A program made the translations under genes and the position numbers. Below, in pieces: positions 12,368 through 23,800 of a stretch of DNA of 64,000 nt (its first letter is position 1; every line of letters starts with the position of its first letter). The stretch is taken from assembly GCA_015178975.1 (NCBI GenBank), contig WHVD01000088.1:186001-250000 (forward strand), written 5' to 3'. A model generated the notes under the pieces. That model saw only the letters and a program-made list of their open reading frames with translations. It did no database searches and was not told where the DNA came from. The DNA is from Hysterangium stoloniferum. Its lineage: Eukaryota > Basidiomycota > Agaricomycetes > Hysterangiales > Hysterangiaceae.

Positions 12368-13813
12368 TGTTACGACTGGAATTCCTGCCAGACTCTGGGC
12401 ACGAACTTATATACACCTGCACCCTATATGCACTGATTGTCAGTTTTACTGGAATACCTGCTGGACTCCATACATCAGACTTGTCCACATTCGACTTCAT
12501 TACATTGTGCATCAGTCACCGGAATACCTGCCAGACTCCGTCCCTGTCTATGTCCGATCTCGTCCCACATGTCAGTCACTGGGCCCCACTCAGAAAACCC
12601 GTCATCCCTCTAACTGAGCCCCATTCCCATTTTAGTCAAAATGACCTGTCATGATTCAGACCCCGCTGCCGCTTTGTTTCCCATTATGGTTTATGATTTG
12701 TCACAATTCAGACTCCGCTCCATTCCGTCCCATTCCTAACACCAAATTTGGTGTTTACTATTCTCGTTTTATGTTTTGCTAGTTTCATTTCATTATTACT
12801 AGATTTGGTATGTTATTCATTCCACGGTCTATATAGTCTGGCAGATGTTGTACATACAATCCAGTCAGAAAATCGGCTTAGATTCCCCCCAGTAATCTAA
12901 TACATTTTCCACTCTAAACTCCTCCTTGAATTACACCGCTCTCACTAGTTGGAGCCCATGGGCTCCAACACATCTATCTCTCTTATTTATCTTGACTCCC
13001 TGACCTCTTAACCCACGACCTCCGACCTAGGAGGATAATCACAATTCATTGAATACACAAAATTTTATGAAAAACTCCTCATATTTTTAAGTGAGACTAC
13101 AAATTTCTCCTGGCTATGACTACATGTTTTAGGGATTTATATTTCATTAACCCAAAATTTCATCTTTAAGACTTGTACACTCCCTTAAAATATGCACAAA
13201 TGTCATGGTTATACAAGATTATCTGGGTTGTTACCTAATCTTTGGGATAAAATGCATTCTCTAGTATCTCCATGACTTTTAAAATGTCCACAAACATTAT
13301 AGTTAACCAAAATTATTTGGGTTATGACTTAATCTTTTGGATAAGATGGATTCTCTTGTATATCATACAAACTTTCAAATATAGTTCATATAATTTAAGT
13401 ATATTTGGTTTAGAAAGTTAACCAGAACTATCTGGCCAACCAATCCATGTTGTGGAATTTATCCCCAAAAGAATAATCTATATATGTTTGTTTGACTAAC
13501 GTTTGTCAGATACAAGATAAATATTAATATTTCCTTATTCTCCAGAATGTCATCTGATAGGCTGAATTTGATTAAATATTAATTTTACAACAAACAATAT
13601 AAATATATATACTTTAGTGGATAAATAACTTTTAAAGTTTTCAGTTATCCTCCCTATGACCCCTTGACCCACGAACCCTGCCTGGACTCCCCTGGATTCC
13701 CATCCACCTGTCTGAAATTGGACAACATGATCTCGCGAGGGTGCAGCCTATAAGCTGAAGCCAAGTCCTACCGGATTTCCTGCAGGTTTCTCTGGAAACC
13801 CACCATGTACGTA
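12368..13813 (+). repeat. 5' LTR, enlarged by a MITE
   Basis: It aligns along its length with the 3' LTR at 19903-20709 except for a 624-bp insertion after 13029. The last dozen bases (GTACATACCCTAACA in the 3' copy) are missing or altered here; unrelated sequence occupies 13814-13839. Confidence 0.8.
13030..13653. mobile_element. MITE, 624 bp, in the 5' LTR
   Basis: It starts GGAGGATAAT and ends TTATCCTCC, so the terminal inverted repeat is about 9 bp. CTA flanks it on both sides (13027-13029 and 13654-13656). The other LTR keeps the empty site, GACCTATGACC around 20540, so the boundaries are exact. It is AT-rich and has no coding capacity. A 3-bp duplication with G-rich ends would fit a PIF/Harbinger-type parent, but CTA is not the usual TWA target. 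Confidence 0.8.
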
Positions 13814-13853
13814 CACTGACAGTATTTTCTGACTAAGACTGTTAGGGTACATA

Positions 13854-15457
13854 CAGTGACTTACAAAATGTATCCAATGTTTTGTAGTTTCAGCTTATAT
13901 ATGCTATATCCCAGTAGATGAAATAGTAGAAATCACCAGAATATTTGTGAAAATGACCTATCATGTATATATTTATATGGTAGAACTATATTATGTAAAA
14001 TCCATATATGGAAACACTATGAATATTTTAATGGAGAGGGTTCATTGGATACATTTTGTAACTGACAGGTTCTAGCATGAAAACCATGTGCCTATGTTGA
14101 TTGTTTGCAGTTGTTTATGTTTTTCAACATGTCATGTGATCATTCTATACTACAGTATAAGTAGAAGGGCTTTCTCAGCTAAGATTCCCTCAATTCTAAC
14201 TATGCATCCCCTTTCCACTGCTGCCCAGTATGAGCTTCTTTCTCTACTTGATGCTGGCCATTCTGCCAGATATATTTCAGTTTCTACTGGCTATAGTTAT
14301 GCTACTATCTCTAGACTTCATTCTAAACACCATTCCCACCTTTCTAAGTCCTCTGGTGGTCATCCTTCCAAACTCTTCACAGCCAACATCTGTTTTGCAC
14401 AATGCCTTATCAGCTCTGGAAAGGCTGATACAGCTGTAGATGCAACAAAGGCACTTTGCACTATCACCAACCAGTCACTCAATCCTCAAACAGTGCATCA
14501 TGGACTCAAGGCAGCTGGGATGAAGCCTGTGGTAAAGAAGAAAAGGCCTCTTTTTTCTAAGAGGCATAGGAAGGAGAGGATGGATCTTGCTTTGGCACAT
14601 CAGGATTGGACTGTGGAGGATTGGAAGAAGGTGGTGTGGTCTTATGAGACCAAAATTAATAGGCTGGGGTCAGATGGCAGGAAGTGGGTGTGGAAAAAGG
14701 CAGGGGAGGGCTTGAGTGACAGGCTGGTTGAGGGAACCCTGAAGCTTGGTGGTGGATCTTTAATGGTTTGGGAGTGCATGTTGTGGGAGGGGGTTGGGTA
14801 TGCATGCAAGATTGATGGAAGGATTGATGGGGATCTCTACATTCAGGTTCTGGAGGATGACCTGCAAGCCAGCCTTAAGGACTATGATAAATCTGCCAAT
14901 GGTATCATCTTCCAGCAAGACAATGACCCCAAGCATACCTGCAAGAAGGCCCAGAATTGGTTCCAAGAAAATGGTTTCAGGGTTCTCTCATGGCCAGCAC
15001 AGTCTCCTGACTTGAATCCCATTGAACACCTATGGAATCACCTGAAGAGGAGGTTGGCAGGGTATGAGAATGCACCCCAGGGGATGGAAGAGTTGTGGGA
15101 GAGGGTGGTGGATGAATGGTGCAATATTGATGAAAAGGTGTGTCAGGATTTGATTGAAAGTATGCCTAGGAGGGCTTCAGATGTATTAAAGGCAAAGGGT
15201 GGCTACACTAAGTACTAAATACTAGTAATTTCCTGCCTAAATGTGTCAGTTACAAAATGTATCCAATGAATGCTCTCCATTGAAATATTCATAGTGTTTC
15301 CATATATGGATATTACATAATATAGTTCTACCATATCCATATATACATGATAGATCATGTTCACAAATATTTTGGTGATTGTTACTATTTTATCTACTGG
15401 GATATAGCATATATAAGCTGAAACTACAAAACATTGGATACATTTTGTAAGTCACTG
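13854..15457 (+). mobile_element. Tc1/mariner-type transposon, 1604 bp
   Basis: The ends are CAGTGACTTAC and its complement, flanked by TA on both sides (13852-13853, 15458-15459), the hallmark TA duplication. The terminal inverted repeats are about 215 bp (13854-14070 and 15242-15457) and over 90 percent alike by eye. A 19-bp motif, TTACAAAATGTATCCAATG or its complement, occurs four times, at the outer and inner end of each arm (13861, 14043, 15250, 15432), an IR/DR-like arrangement. One transposase gene lies inside. Confidence 0.9.
14202..15218 (+). CDS. DD34E transposase, first catalytic Asp replaced by Tyr
   Basis: About 338 residues from the ATG at 14202; an upstream in-frame ATG at 14088 lies close to the TIR and gives a hydrophobic extension that looks non-native. 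The N-terminus has the helix-turn-helix typical of the family (residues 1-60). The DDE core shows SYETKINRLGSDG where Tc1-like enzymes have SDE(T/S)K, so the first catalytic Asp is Tyr (codon TAT, about 14644). The second Asp is in FQQDNDPKHT and the Glu in DLNPIEHLWNHLK, with 34 residues between them. The frame is otherwise open and full-length. It would recognise the TIRs but probably cannot cut. A GAT to TAT point change is the simplest explanation; an assembly error is possible. Confidence 0.85.
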   Translation: MHPLSTAAQYELLSLLDAGHSARYISVSTGYSYATISRLHSKHHSHLSKSSGGHPSKLFTANICFAQCLISSGKADTAVDATKALCTITNQSLNPQTVHHGLKAAGMKPVVKKKRPLFSKRHRKERMDLALAHQDWTVEDWKKVVWSYETKINRLGSDGRKWVWKKAGEGLSDRLVEGTLKLGGGSLMVWECMLWEGVGYACKIDGRIDGDLYIQVLEDDLQASLKDYDKSANGIIFQQDNDPKHTCKKAQNWFQENGFRVLSWPAQSPDLNPIEHLWNHLKRRLAGYENAPQGMEELWERVVDEWCNIDEKVCQDLIESMPRRASDVLKAKGGYTKY

Positions 15458-15512
15458 TACATGGCAGGTTTCCGGAGAAACCCACAGGATATCTGGTAGG
15501 ACTTGGCTAAGA

Positions 15513-15685
15513 TATAAAAGCATTATATGAGCTCATATATGCTATCATTATGTGAAGTTAAAAGGAACTAGGCCTATATTTCACAATAGAATATAATAAA
15601 AATACAATAAATTCAAGAGAATATTAAATAATTCAAAGAAAATTAAGAGAACTTTATGAGATAAAGCAGATACTTCACATCCGCT
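15513..15685 (+). repeat. 3' end fragment of the 1.4-kb LTR family
   Basis: About 170 bp closely match the right end of the solo LTR at 31223-32661 (compare 32495-32661), including the terminal AGATACYTCACA. The left part of that LTR is absent here. Confidence 0.7.
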
Positions 15686-15707
15686 AGACCGATAACTAAA
15701 TCACACC

Positions 15708-17115
15708 TTGACAATCCCATGGACCCTGATCAACCCCAGTGGTCTCTTGATCAGCATGGTTTCATTGGACTATGTACTGGACTCCGACAACCTCCACCTC
15801 AGGATCCTTCAGTACAAACATGATCATTCACTCTCAGGACATCTTGGGTACAACAAAACTCTATCATTAATAAGAAGAGAATACACTTGGCCTGGACTCC
15901 ATGGATTCGTTAAGCACTATTGTAAATCTTGCACTACTTGTCCCCGCTCGAAATCTCAGCAACACAAGCCATATGGCCTTTTGAAACAACTCCCGGTACT
16001 GGAACACCTGTGGAAATCTATCTCTATGGATTTCATTGAAACCTACCAGACTCTGAAGGCTTTTCCATCATTCTAGTCATTGTTGACAGATTCTCAAAAC
16101 AAGGTATATTCATCCCTACACATGACACAATTACGTCTGTGCAGTTAGCGGAACTTTTTATTATCCATGCATTTTCCAAGCATGGAGTTCCATCCCATGT
16201 AACTTCCAACTGAGGATCAGACTTCGTATCTCACTTCTTTGATCCCTCGGGAGATCTTTGGACATGAAATTACATTTCACGTCCAGACATCACCCAGAAG
16301 GTGACGGACAAACCAAACATGTCAATCAGACATTGGAACAATATCTCCACATATATTGCAATTATCAACAGGACAATTGGAAATCCTTGTTACCACTTGC
16401 AGAATTTGCTTACAACAATGCACCCTTGGCCACTACTGGTGTTTCCCCGTTCTTTGCAAATAAAGGATATAATCCAAATATTACAGTACATCCAGAACAA
16501 AATCTCACCTCCACCCACGCTCAAGAGTTCACCACAGACCTCCATGAGCTCCACAAGGAACTCCAGACTGCAATCAATCCACCCAAGAGCAATACCAACT
16601 TTCAGCAGACAAACACTGGATTCCACCACCCAACTTCAAGATTGGCAATCATGTTTTTGTCAAAGCTCAATTATTCCAGACTACCCGTCCATCAAAAAAG
16701 CTTGTTGAAAAATATTTAGGTCCTTTTGAAATTATTGCACAAGTAGGTTCAGTCTCTTGGACCCTACAGCTTCTGGATAGCATGTGTGTGGTACACCTGG
16801 TATTTCATGTTCCTATGTTAGAACCTTGTACTGCTAACACTATTCCAGATTGTGTGCAATCTCTGCCCCCTCCCCCCTCCCATCATTATTGATGGAGAAC
16901 CCGAGTTTGAAATTTTGCTAATTTTAGATTTGAAAATTGACAAGCATTGACACACTTGTAAACTGCTTTACTTGGTCAAGTGGGTGGGTTACGAGGGCAC
17001 TGATAAAGAAACTTCATGGATTTTGGCCATGGAACTCAGTAATGCCACGGAAATCATTACTGACTTTCATACAGCTTACCCACTCAAACCCGGACCACTA
17101 TCTTCTCTCTAACTG
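15708..17115 (+). pseudogene. Chromovirus (Ty3/gypsy) integrase and chromodomain remnant
   Basis: Read across frames, it shows the H2C2 zinc-binding module (HDHSLSGHLGYNK then CKSCTTCPRSK), the integrase core (SMDFIE, then GSDFVS, then HHPEGDGQTKHVNQTLEQYL), a GPF-like C-terminal part (KYLGPFEIIAQVGSVSW) and a chromodomain near 16960-17080 (YLVKWVGYEG). Breaks: a frameshift near 16070, a TGA near 16212, further frame changes near 16580-16700, and the catalytic Glu normally in GQTE replaced by Lys. Reverse transcriptase and gag are missing. It is non-functional. Confidence 0.8.
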
Positions 17116-17869
17116 CACTCCGTGGACCCTGTTGTAGAGAGTTCAATCAGAAAGAGACTAATATGGCTATAGTTTCAAGTCACATCACAGCACAAATTCT
17201 TATATATACTTTGGCACTCAAGATGACTTCTACACAGCCAAATCAGTTTCATCAAACAGACGACCAAAACTCCATGATGTTCAACACTGCATCATCCTCC
17301 AAAGTAACCCTCAGTTCCTACTCAAAACTGACTCTTCACTCCCAAATAGAACTCCAGCCAATAACATCTCGCTTCTCCTTATCCTCAGACATCATTCCCA
17401 AGCCCCTACCAGCCCACTCATGCTCCTCCAAGAAATACCATCATTTCCTCCATCGACAAGGTATTCAACTCCCATATGCTCCAGACGAGCCTGCCTTCAT
17501 TCGTATAGAACACTATGATGGCTCCTCTGAAATCCTCCACTATCGATTTGATTGAGTGTTCCAGCAGGACTGTTCCCCACTGTCATTGGGAATCTGTTAC
17601 ATGGCAACATTCACTCCAATAGGAGATCACAGAGGACCCAAGTTATTCACGACCCCAGTTCCAGAGGGAAGTCAAGTAGAGCCTCATCGAGGTCATCATC
17701 GTTTCGTGTTCCTTGCGTGGTTGTGGAGCCTACTCACCACCTGGTTCTAAAATGGTGATTGATTGCATCCCCTCCTTATACTGCAAAACTAGGAACACAA
17801 TATGTCCAATCTCAGTTCATCGATTGGTAATATTGTCAAGATTTTGAAATCAAGCATAGCATTTGAGGG
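17116..17869 (+). other. Downstream part of the chromovirus interior, no recognised product
   Basis: One open frame, 17163-17552 (130 codons, Ser/Thr-rich), has no family I recognise; it may be 3' coding sequence of the chromovirus. A purine-rich tract (TTTGAGGG) lies directly before 17870. Confidence 0.35.
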
Positions 17870-18532
17870 TGATGCATTATCATGGGATTCTTGAGTGTTT
17901 CTGACTCATATCAGATGTTTCATCAGCCATCACTTCTATTACTCCATCATCCCTATTGTCTGACTCACTTCCCCTATTGTTCTATTGTGTTTCCCCATTT
18001 ATCCGTATCACATGTCTGATCTCATCTTTTGTTTGTCATTCTCTTATTGTTCAGCACAGCCTCCCCCTATTATTGTTCACAGCTTTACTAACACTCCTAT
18101 TGTGATGACTCAGAAATGACTCACACCATATCACATCGTTATTGTGTCATTGTTTTTAGATATTTGTTTTGACCTGTGCTTCCTCATGTATATAAGGGCC
18201 TCTCTTTTGCCCACTATTGAACAAGCAATTTCATTGTATCTCATTTCGAAGCTCATTCTTAAGGACAATCTCCTAAGTCTTACTCTTAGTCTTGCTCCTA
18301 CAGCCAGTAAGGGATACTATAGTGTCTCTTATTGTTGAAGTTCTACATTCTATGACATTGGGCTTATGTCAGCCTGTTGTATTCATATTCGATTACGTCA
18401 TCCAAGGTCTGATCTCTAGCCTCTCTCTCCGAGTGTGTTTAATTATAGACTGGTTTCAAGAATGACTGTGTTAGTGGCCATCATAAAGACTTGACCGTTG
18501 CACGCAGGTTATTAGGTATATTCCCAGTAACA
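17870..18532 (+). repeat. Probable 3' LTR of the chromovirus
   Basis: It starts TGATGCATTATCATGGG right after a purine tract and probably ends near GTAACA at 18532 (or TTACA at 18540). It holds a TATA-like TGTATATAAGG around 18188 and contains no gene. No second copy lies in the window, so the ends are approximate. Confidence 0.5.
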
Positions 18533-18729
18533 AACTTACACCGTGTTCCATTTGGGCTCATTCTCATTATTCCCTGTCACCCTATGTCTCTCTTTGCTTT
18601 TACAGGTTCTGACATGTCTTTCAAGTCCTCAAGCAGATTTCCTGCAGACTTTGATTTTTATGTTTTCACACTTTACTTTATTTTCAAAAGAAATTATTAA
18701 ACTTTTATTATTTTTAATCTTCTACATTT

Positions 18730-19705
18730 ATGGGGCTGTCTTTTTTCCCCACCTCAGCTTCCTCCACCTCCTTCATCTCATCAGGGAGCTCCGCTATCTC
18801 CATGGGCACCCCATCCTTGTCCAACCCAGCATCCTTGGAACTCCCGGCCTGCGGCTCCTCATAGACGTAGCTGCCGTACTCCACTATGAATTTGTAATGC
18901 TCCGAGTGGAGCTCATGGAGATTGTTTGCCATCACAATGTGGACCTGTTGCTCTTCTGGAACAACTCGGTCTGGGCCTCGATGCCCTTGGCGATCTGTCC
19001 CAAGACTTCTTCCAAACCAGAGTTCCCGTCCAACCCACTGATGTCCCATGCCATGGACCCCATGGGCTGTGCATGTACCAGTGAGCACCTCACTTTGAGG
19101 TGTGCACATTGGTAGCAGCCCGGTCCCCATGCAGACTTTTGATTGCATTCAGTGTTCCAGTCATTACAACTGGAACACTGCAGGTCATTCCATACTGGTA
19201 GGTGGACTGGTGCCACCTTCCTTGCCTTCTGTTGATTTGGTTAGTTCCACGGAGCTCCCACGGACCGAGACTCACCTTTTGGGGGCTCTCCAGCTCCCCC
19301 TCAGACTCTGATTTGACCTCTGTCACCTTGTGCTGAAAATGACAAGTCAGTCAAAAAAAAAAAAAGACAAGTTGAAACTTTGGAACTTACTTTGCCTGCA
19401 ACAACCACGGCCCTGTCTGCAGCTGCCCAGGCTTTCTCTGCAGCAACCCACACAGCCTCCTCCTCATCCTTCTTCCTTTTCTCCTCAGCCACTTTCTCTG
19501 TGGCTAATGCCACCTGGTACTCCCTGTCCAGGGCCTCCTTGACCTCCCTCACCTCCTTTTCTGCTTCTTCATGTTGTCAGTGCTGTTCCTCTCACTGCAC
19601 CAGAATTTGGGCTGCACTGAGTGGCACCTGATATGGAGTGCCTGTGGAGGGCCTGGCAGTTGGCGTTGGTCTTCGTGGTGTCAGTTTTGGTCCCATAGTG
19701 ATGAT
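18730..19705 (-). pseudogene. Antisense zinc-finger gene inside the LTR element
   Basis: Minus-strand exons can be traced from MGPKLTPRRPTPTARPSTGT (about 19695) through a Lys/Glu-rich helix (about 19550-19390), a short acidic exon (about 19325-19280), and a Cys-rich exon (about 19215-18930). The last contains CSSC, then six residues to Cys, then CYQC and a further Cys after six, a paired CX2CX6C zinc-finger pattern. Two in-frame stops (near 19610 and 19600) and frame changes after 18935 show decay. Proteins with this kind of paired Cys module are common in agaricomycete genomes next to retroelements. It runs opposite to the surrounding retroelement, so it is either captured cargo or an older gene trapped between insertions. 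Confidence 0.5.
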
Positions 19706-19902
19706 GGGGTAATAAAGAAGAAGGAAATTTCATTTTTTCGATTTTTTATATAGGCTCGTTGTGTCTGAACCTTACCTTCCGGATCACGTGACTCTTTGAC
19801 ACATACATGTAACTGACATGGCTTTTGACACATGTGCAGAGCCAACAAGAACCTTATCAAGGTCTAGAGCCTGGTTCGGACTTCAGCATAAAGGGAGGGT
19901 AC

Positions 19903-20709
19903 TGTTATGACCGGAATACCCACCGGACTCTGGGCATTAACTTATATGCACTGATTGTCAGTTTACCAGAATACCTCCCGGACTCTGTACGTCAGACTTG
20001 TCCACATTCAACTTTGTTATGTCACACATCAGTCACCAGAATACCTGCTGGACTCCATCCCTGTCTATGTCCAACCTCATCCCATGTGTCAGTCACTGGA
20101 CCCCACTCAGAAAGCCCATCATCCCTCTAATTGAGCCCTGTTCCCATTTTAGTCAAATGACCTGTCATGATTTGGACCCCACTCCTGCTCCATTTCCCAT
20201 TATGGTTTATTATTTGTCATGATTCAGACTCCACTCCATTCTGTCCTGTTCCTAATACCAAATTTGGTGTTTACTATTCTCGTTTTATGTTTTGCTAGTT
20301 TCATTTCATTATTACTGGATTTGGTATGTTATTCATTCCACAGTCTATATAGTCTGGCAGATGTTATACATACAATCCAGTCAGAAAATCAGCTTAGATT
20401 CCCCCAGTAATCTAATACATTTTCCGCTCTAAACTCCTCCTTGAATTACACCACTCTCGCTAGTCAGAGCCCACAGGCTCCAACACATCTATCTCTCTTA
20501 TTTATCTCGACTCCCTGACCTCTCAACCCATGACCTCTGACCTATGACCACTCAACCCATGAACCCTGCCTGGACTCCCTGGGATTCCCATCTGCCTGTC
20601 TGAAATTGGACAACACGATCTCGTGAGGGCGCAGCCTATAAGCTGAAGCCAAGTCCTACTGGATTTCCTGCAGGTTTCTCCAGAAACCCACCGTGTACAT
20701 ACCCTAACA
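19903..20709 (+). repeat. 3' LTR, 807 bp
   Basis: It begins TGTTATGACC after the purine tract and ends CCTAACA, with ATGCA following. TATA-like TCTATATAGTC lies near 20343. It keeps the empty site of the MITE carried by the other LTR. Confidence 0.85.
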
Positions 20710-20713
20710 ATGC

Positions 20714-20837
20714 ACCCGACTCTCTATACACACCTGACTCTCTAGACACACCCGACTCTCTATACACACCCGACTCTCTATACACACCCGACTCTCTATA
20801 CACACCCGACTCTCTATACACACCCGACTCTCTGTAT
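20714..20837 (+). repeat. 18-bp minisatellite, about 7 copies
   Basis: The unit CACCCGACTCTCTATACA is repeated about seven times with few changes, starting directly at the 3' LTR boundary. 18 bp is a multiple of three, which explains the repetitive open frame on the minus strand; there is no other sign of coding. Confidence 0.85.
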
Positions 20838-23800
20838 GCACCAAGTTTCAGTTACCAGACAACCTGCCAGGACCTGGATCCATGCCTGACTCTCTGTGTC
20901 TCATGTATTGGTCATCAGAACACCTGCCAGACCCCATGCACATATCAACCTGTTTATGTCCGACTCTACCCCATGCATCAACATTTGTGACTGCAACAGG
21001 ACTTTTGCATATTCAAGTTGAAGGGCATGCTTCCACCTTCCTGCTTTCTTTTCTCCTTCTCTGGGTGTTTTGTGGATGTCTGCCACCATGGCAGTGAACT
21101 AGAAACCTTCCTTGACGCTCTTCTGATGGAAATGTTAGGAATATTAGGAAAACCAATGTATCCCATGAGCTTGTGTGTATGGCTGTGTCGGCACTGTTGG
21201 ATATGTTGGGCGATCACCCCAGGATTATTTAGTTTGACCATAAGAAAGATCAAGGAAGATGTCTTCAGAAACATCACAATACTATTTCTCAGCCATAAAG
21301 CTGCAGTGTTTAGCATGGCTTAGGCTTTGGGCATGCCCTCAACTCATCAACATACCTTATTGAAGGCGATGCACGATAAGACTTGGGTAACTACAGAATT
21401 AAAGAAAAAATGCTAGTCAGTTTCAATAGCTTGCATTCAATGTGTCAACTAACATGAACATCCTACGGTTCTGTGACTGCCTTGTCTGTAGGGAACTGCA
21501 GACTGCCCCACTGCTTGCTGCGGGGTCAGTTGGATTTTACCCTGATTCTGTTACCTCAGTGGATGGTTGCACCCAATGAACATTCACAGCTTGTTAACTC
21601 AATGATGTTTTATGATTATAGAGGTATATATACCGTCGAAAAATCCGAAGAATATAAACAACATGATACTTCCAACCAAAGGCCAACATTTGACATAGTG
21701 AGATTGCAAGGCCATCAGGGTTGTGGTCACGAACATGATGGTGGTAACAGTGAAACTACAAAGTAGGTGAGAGGAAAGGACGAAGTATATGAAATGTATG
21801 TGTATTACCTGTAGGCATTGGTCATATTAGCCAGATTCTTGAACATGCCAACGAGGATGAGGGTACCAATGGCGACTTAAGTCAAAGGGTGACGTCCAGA
21901 TTTGTTCCACAAGGGAAACAAATAAAATGCTTCTCCAAGAAAGTGAAAAGAGCCAGAAAATGTCCCAGAAGGGAGGCATAAAGTGTATTGCACTGTGACC
22001 CTTTCTCTGGGATTGCATGCAAAGTGGCCTCAGCCTGATGCATGGGTACACCAGAGGTGATCAGTCCACTGGCTCAAGACTTGAACAATTGAACAGTGGT
22101 CGGGTACCTGATCAGGATTTTTGGATTTTTATAACACTTCTACCTAGCCCCACTTCAACTTTCTCCACATAGCAGGCCATTTCTCCATACAGACCTTTTG
22201 GGTATGTATTCATTTTTTTTGAGTCGTAGATCATCATATAATATATTTTTTTCATTTATTCCCCAACGGTTGGCTATCTAAGTGTGCTGTTGGAAACAAG
22301 TGCAAGAAGGCAATCAATCCTTGAAGTTATAGGAGCAACAAGCTCTTTCTTAAATTGTTGTTTGAGAACTTGGAGGACTGAGGAGGCCATCCTTGGGATA
22401 TGATACTTTTCACTTTACTCTCAGAAGAATCTTGAGCTAGGTCTAACATCATTTAGGTAATAAGTAAAATACATTAGTTGTATGGAACAGTCTAGTCACA
22501 GCCCAGTCCATGCATCTTCAAGATGGATTAGTTTGTGTTATAACTTGTCGAGACCCCAATAAATGGAGTCACAAGCAGACATAGGAGTGAATTCACTTCG
22601 TCCATCAAATCATTCAAGCCCCTTGCCAAACACTCCTCCCAGGCATATAGACAACCCTGTCAGAAAGGTCCAGGAAGTCATGTAGAGCAGGGATTGGGTT
22701 ATCCTCTTGCACTGCCGTACATGCAATTTCAGGTTCTGGAGACTGAAATTAACTAAGATGAGCCCCTTATTAGCTGCGAGGCACCATCACAATGAAGGGG
22801 TCGGTTTTGGGTTCCAAATTAGCATTCTGATGGCCAAATCATTTTGAGATGACAGGTCAGCGATGGTGTAATTGTGAATTCACTGCAGTATTTCAACCCG
22901 ATCGAAACAATGATATTCATTTGATCAATGTTTTCTGCCATCAATGTGACATCCTCAAATAATGCATCGAGTTTATTTATGATGCATATGAGAGATGTAG
23001 TGAGAAAGGTCGGCACACGAAATGAATGGATTTTGGTCTGTAAAATGTCAAGCACGATATCCAATAGAGTTCCATAAATGCTGCGGAGCCAAGGATCCTG
23101 TGTGAAACAGCAGGAGAAAATTGTTTCGTCATTTCAACTTCGCCTGTGAATGAGCCTTTGGGAAACCCTTTGGTACTCCTCTACACGACACCTGTTGAAG
23201 AAGCACTTCCCAACCAAAATGGATATCTTGGTCCTGTACAGTAGCTTCTTCCTGATCTGCTCCATTGCCAGGCCCACAAAGGTAACTGGGGCCGATTTCG
23301 ACTTCCGTTGAATTACAAATGACGGGTTCCACCCAAAATCCTTCATGAGCATATTCCATATGTAACAGAAACATCAGTGAGAGAACCTTTTCTTTCTATC
23401 CTTCTGCCTATGTAATGCAAAGTTCCTGAATGGTGCGGATGGGTGTTCACCATATGGATTCCCCCGTCTATATTGTGTATGGCCCTTTCCAGTGGAATTG
23501 ACATCTTAGTGTGATACATACAGTAGCTTCATCCTGATCCAGTCTATCGGGAGGCTACAAGAGTATTTCGGGCCGACTTGAACTTGTTTCAGACTAATGT
23601 TTATTGACAAGGAAGAAATGACTGATCCTATGACCTATCAGCCGAGTCGAAGATGCTCAAGTATATAGGTGCAAAGTACTGTGTACTATATTGTTAAGTT
23701 CCTGAACAAATGCTCCATGGATCGTCCTGCGGAGGTTTCTCTGGTAACTATATTCTGAACACACACACTCTCCAGGTAATAGTCCCATGGACTCCCCGGG

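Larger units (their letters stand above)
13840..15510 (-). repeat. Inverted LTR-end fragment split by the mariner element
   Basis: TGTTAGGGTACATA at 13840, continued after the mariner at 15458 by a stretch ending GGACTTGGCT, is the reverse complement of the last roughly 65 bp of the 3' LTR (about 20645-20709). The 5' LTR and this inverted end therefore face each other, a partial palindrome. Confidence 0.7.
12368..20709 (+). mobile_element. LTR retrotransposon with nested insertions and 5-bp target duplication
   Basis: Two direct LTRs (12368-13813 and 19903-20709) begin TGTTAYGACYGGAAT. The 3' LTR ends CCTAACA. ATGCA immediately precedes the 5' LTR (12363-12367) and immediately follows the 3' LTR (20710-20714), a 5-bp target duplication that marks a single insertion. 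A purine-rich tract (AAAGGGAGGGTA) abuts the 3' LTR. The interior is badly rearranged: an inverted LTR end, a mariner element, a fragment of another LTR, integrase/chromodomain remains, another LTR, and an antisense zinc-finger gene. I cannot see its own reverse transcriptase. Confidence 0.8.

Noticed and set aside
12268..12654. Plus-strand 128-codon frame
   Set aside because: Lies in the 5' LTR; a similar frame in the 3' LTR is broken, so it is not coding.
20636..20821. Minus-strand peptide repeat YRESGV
   Set aside because: An 18-bp minisatellite is automatically open in one frame; no gene context.
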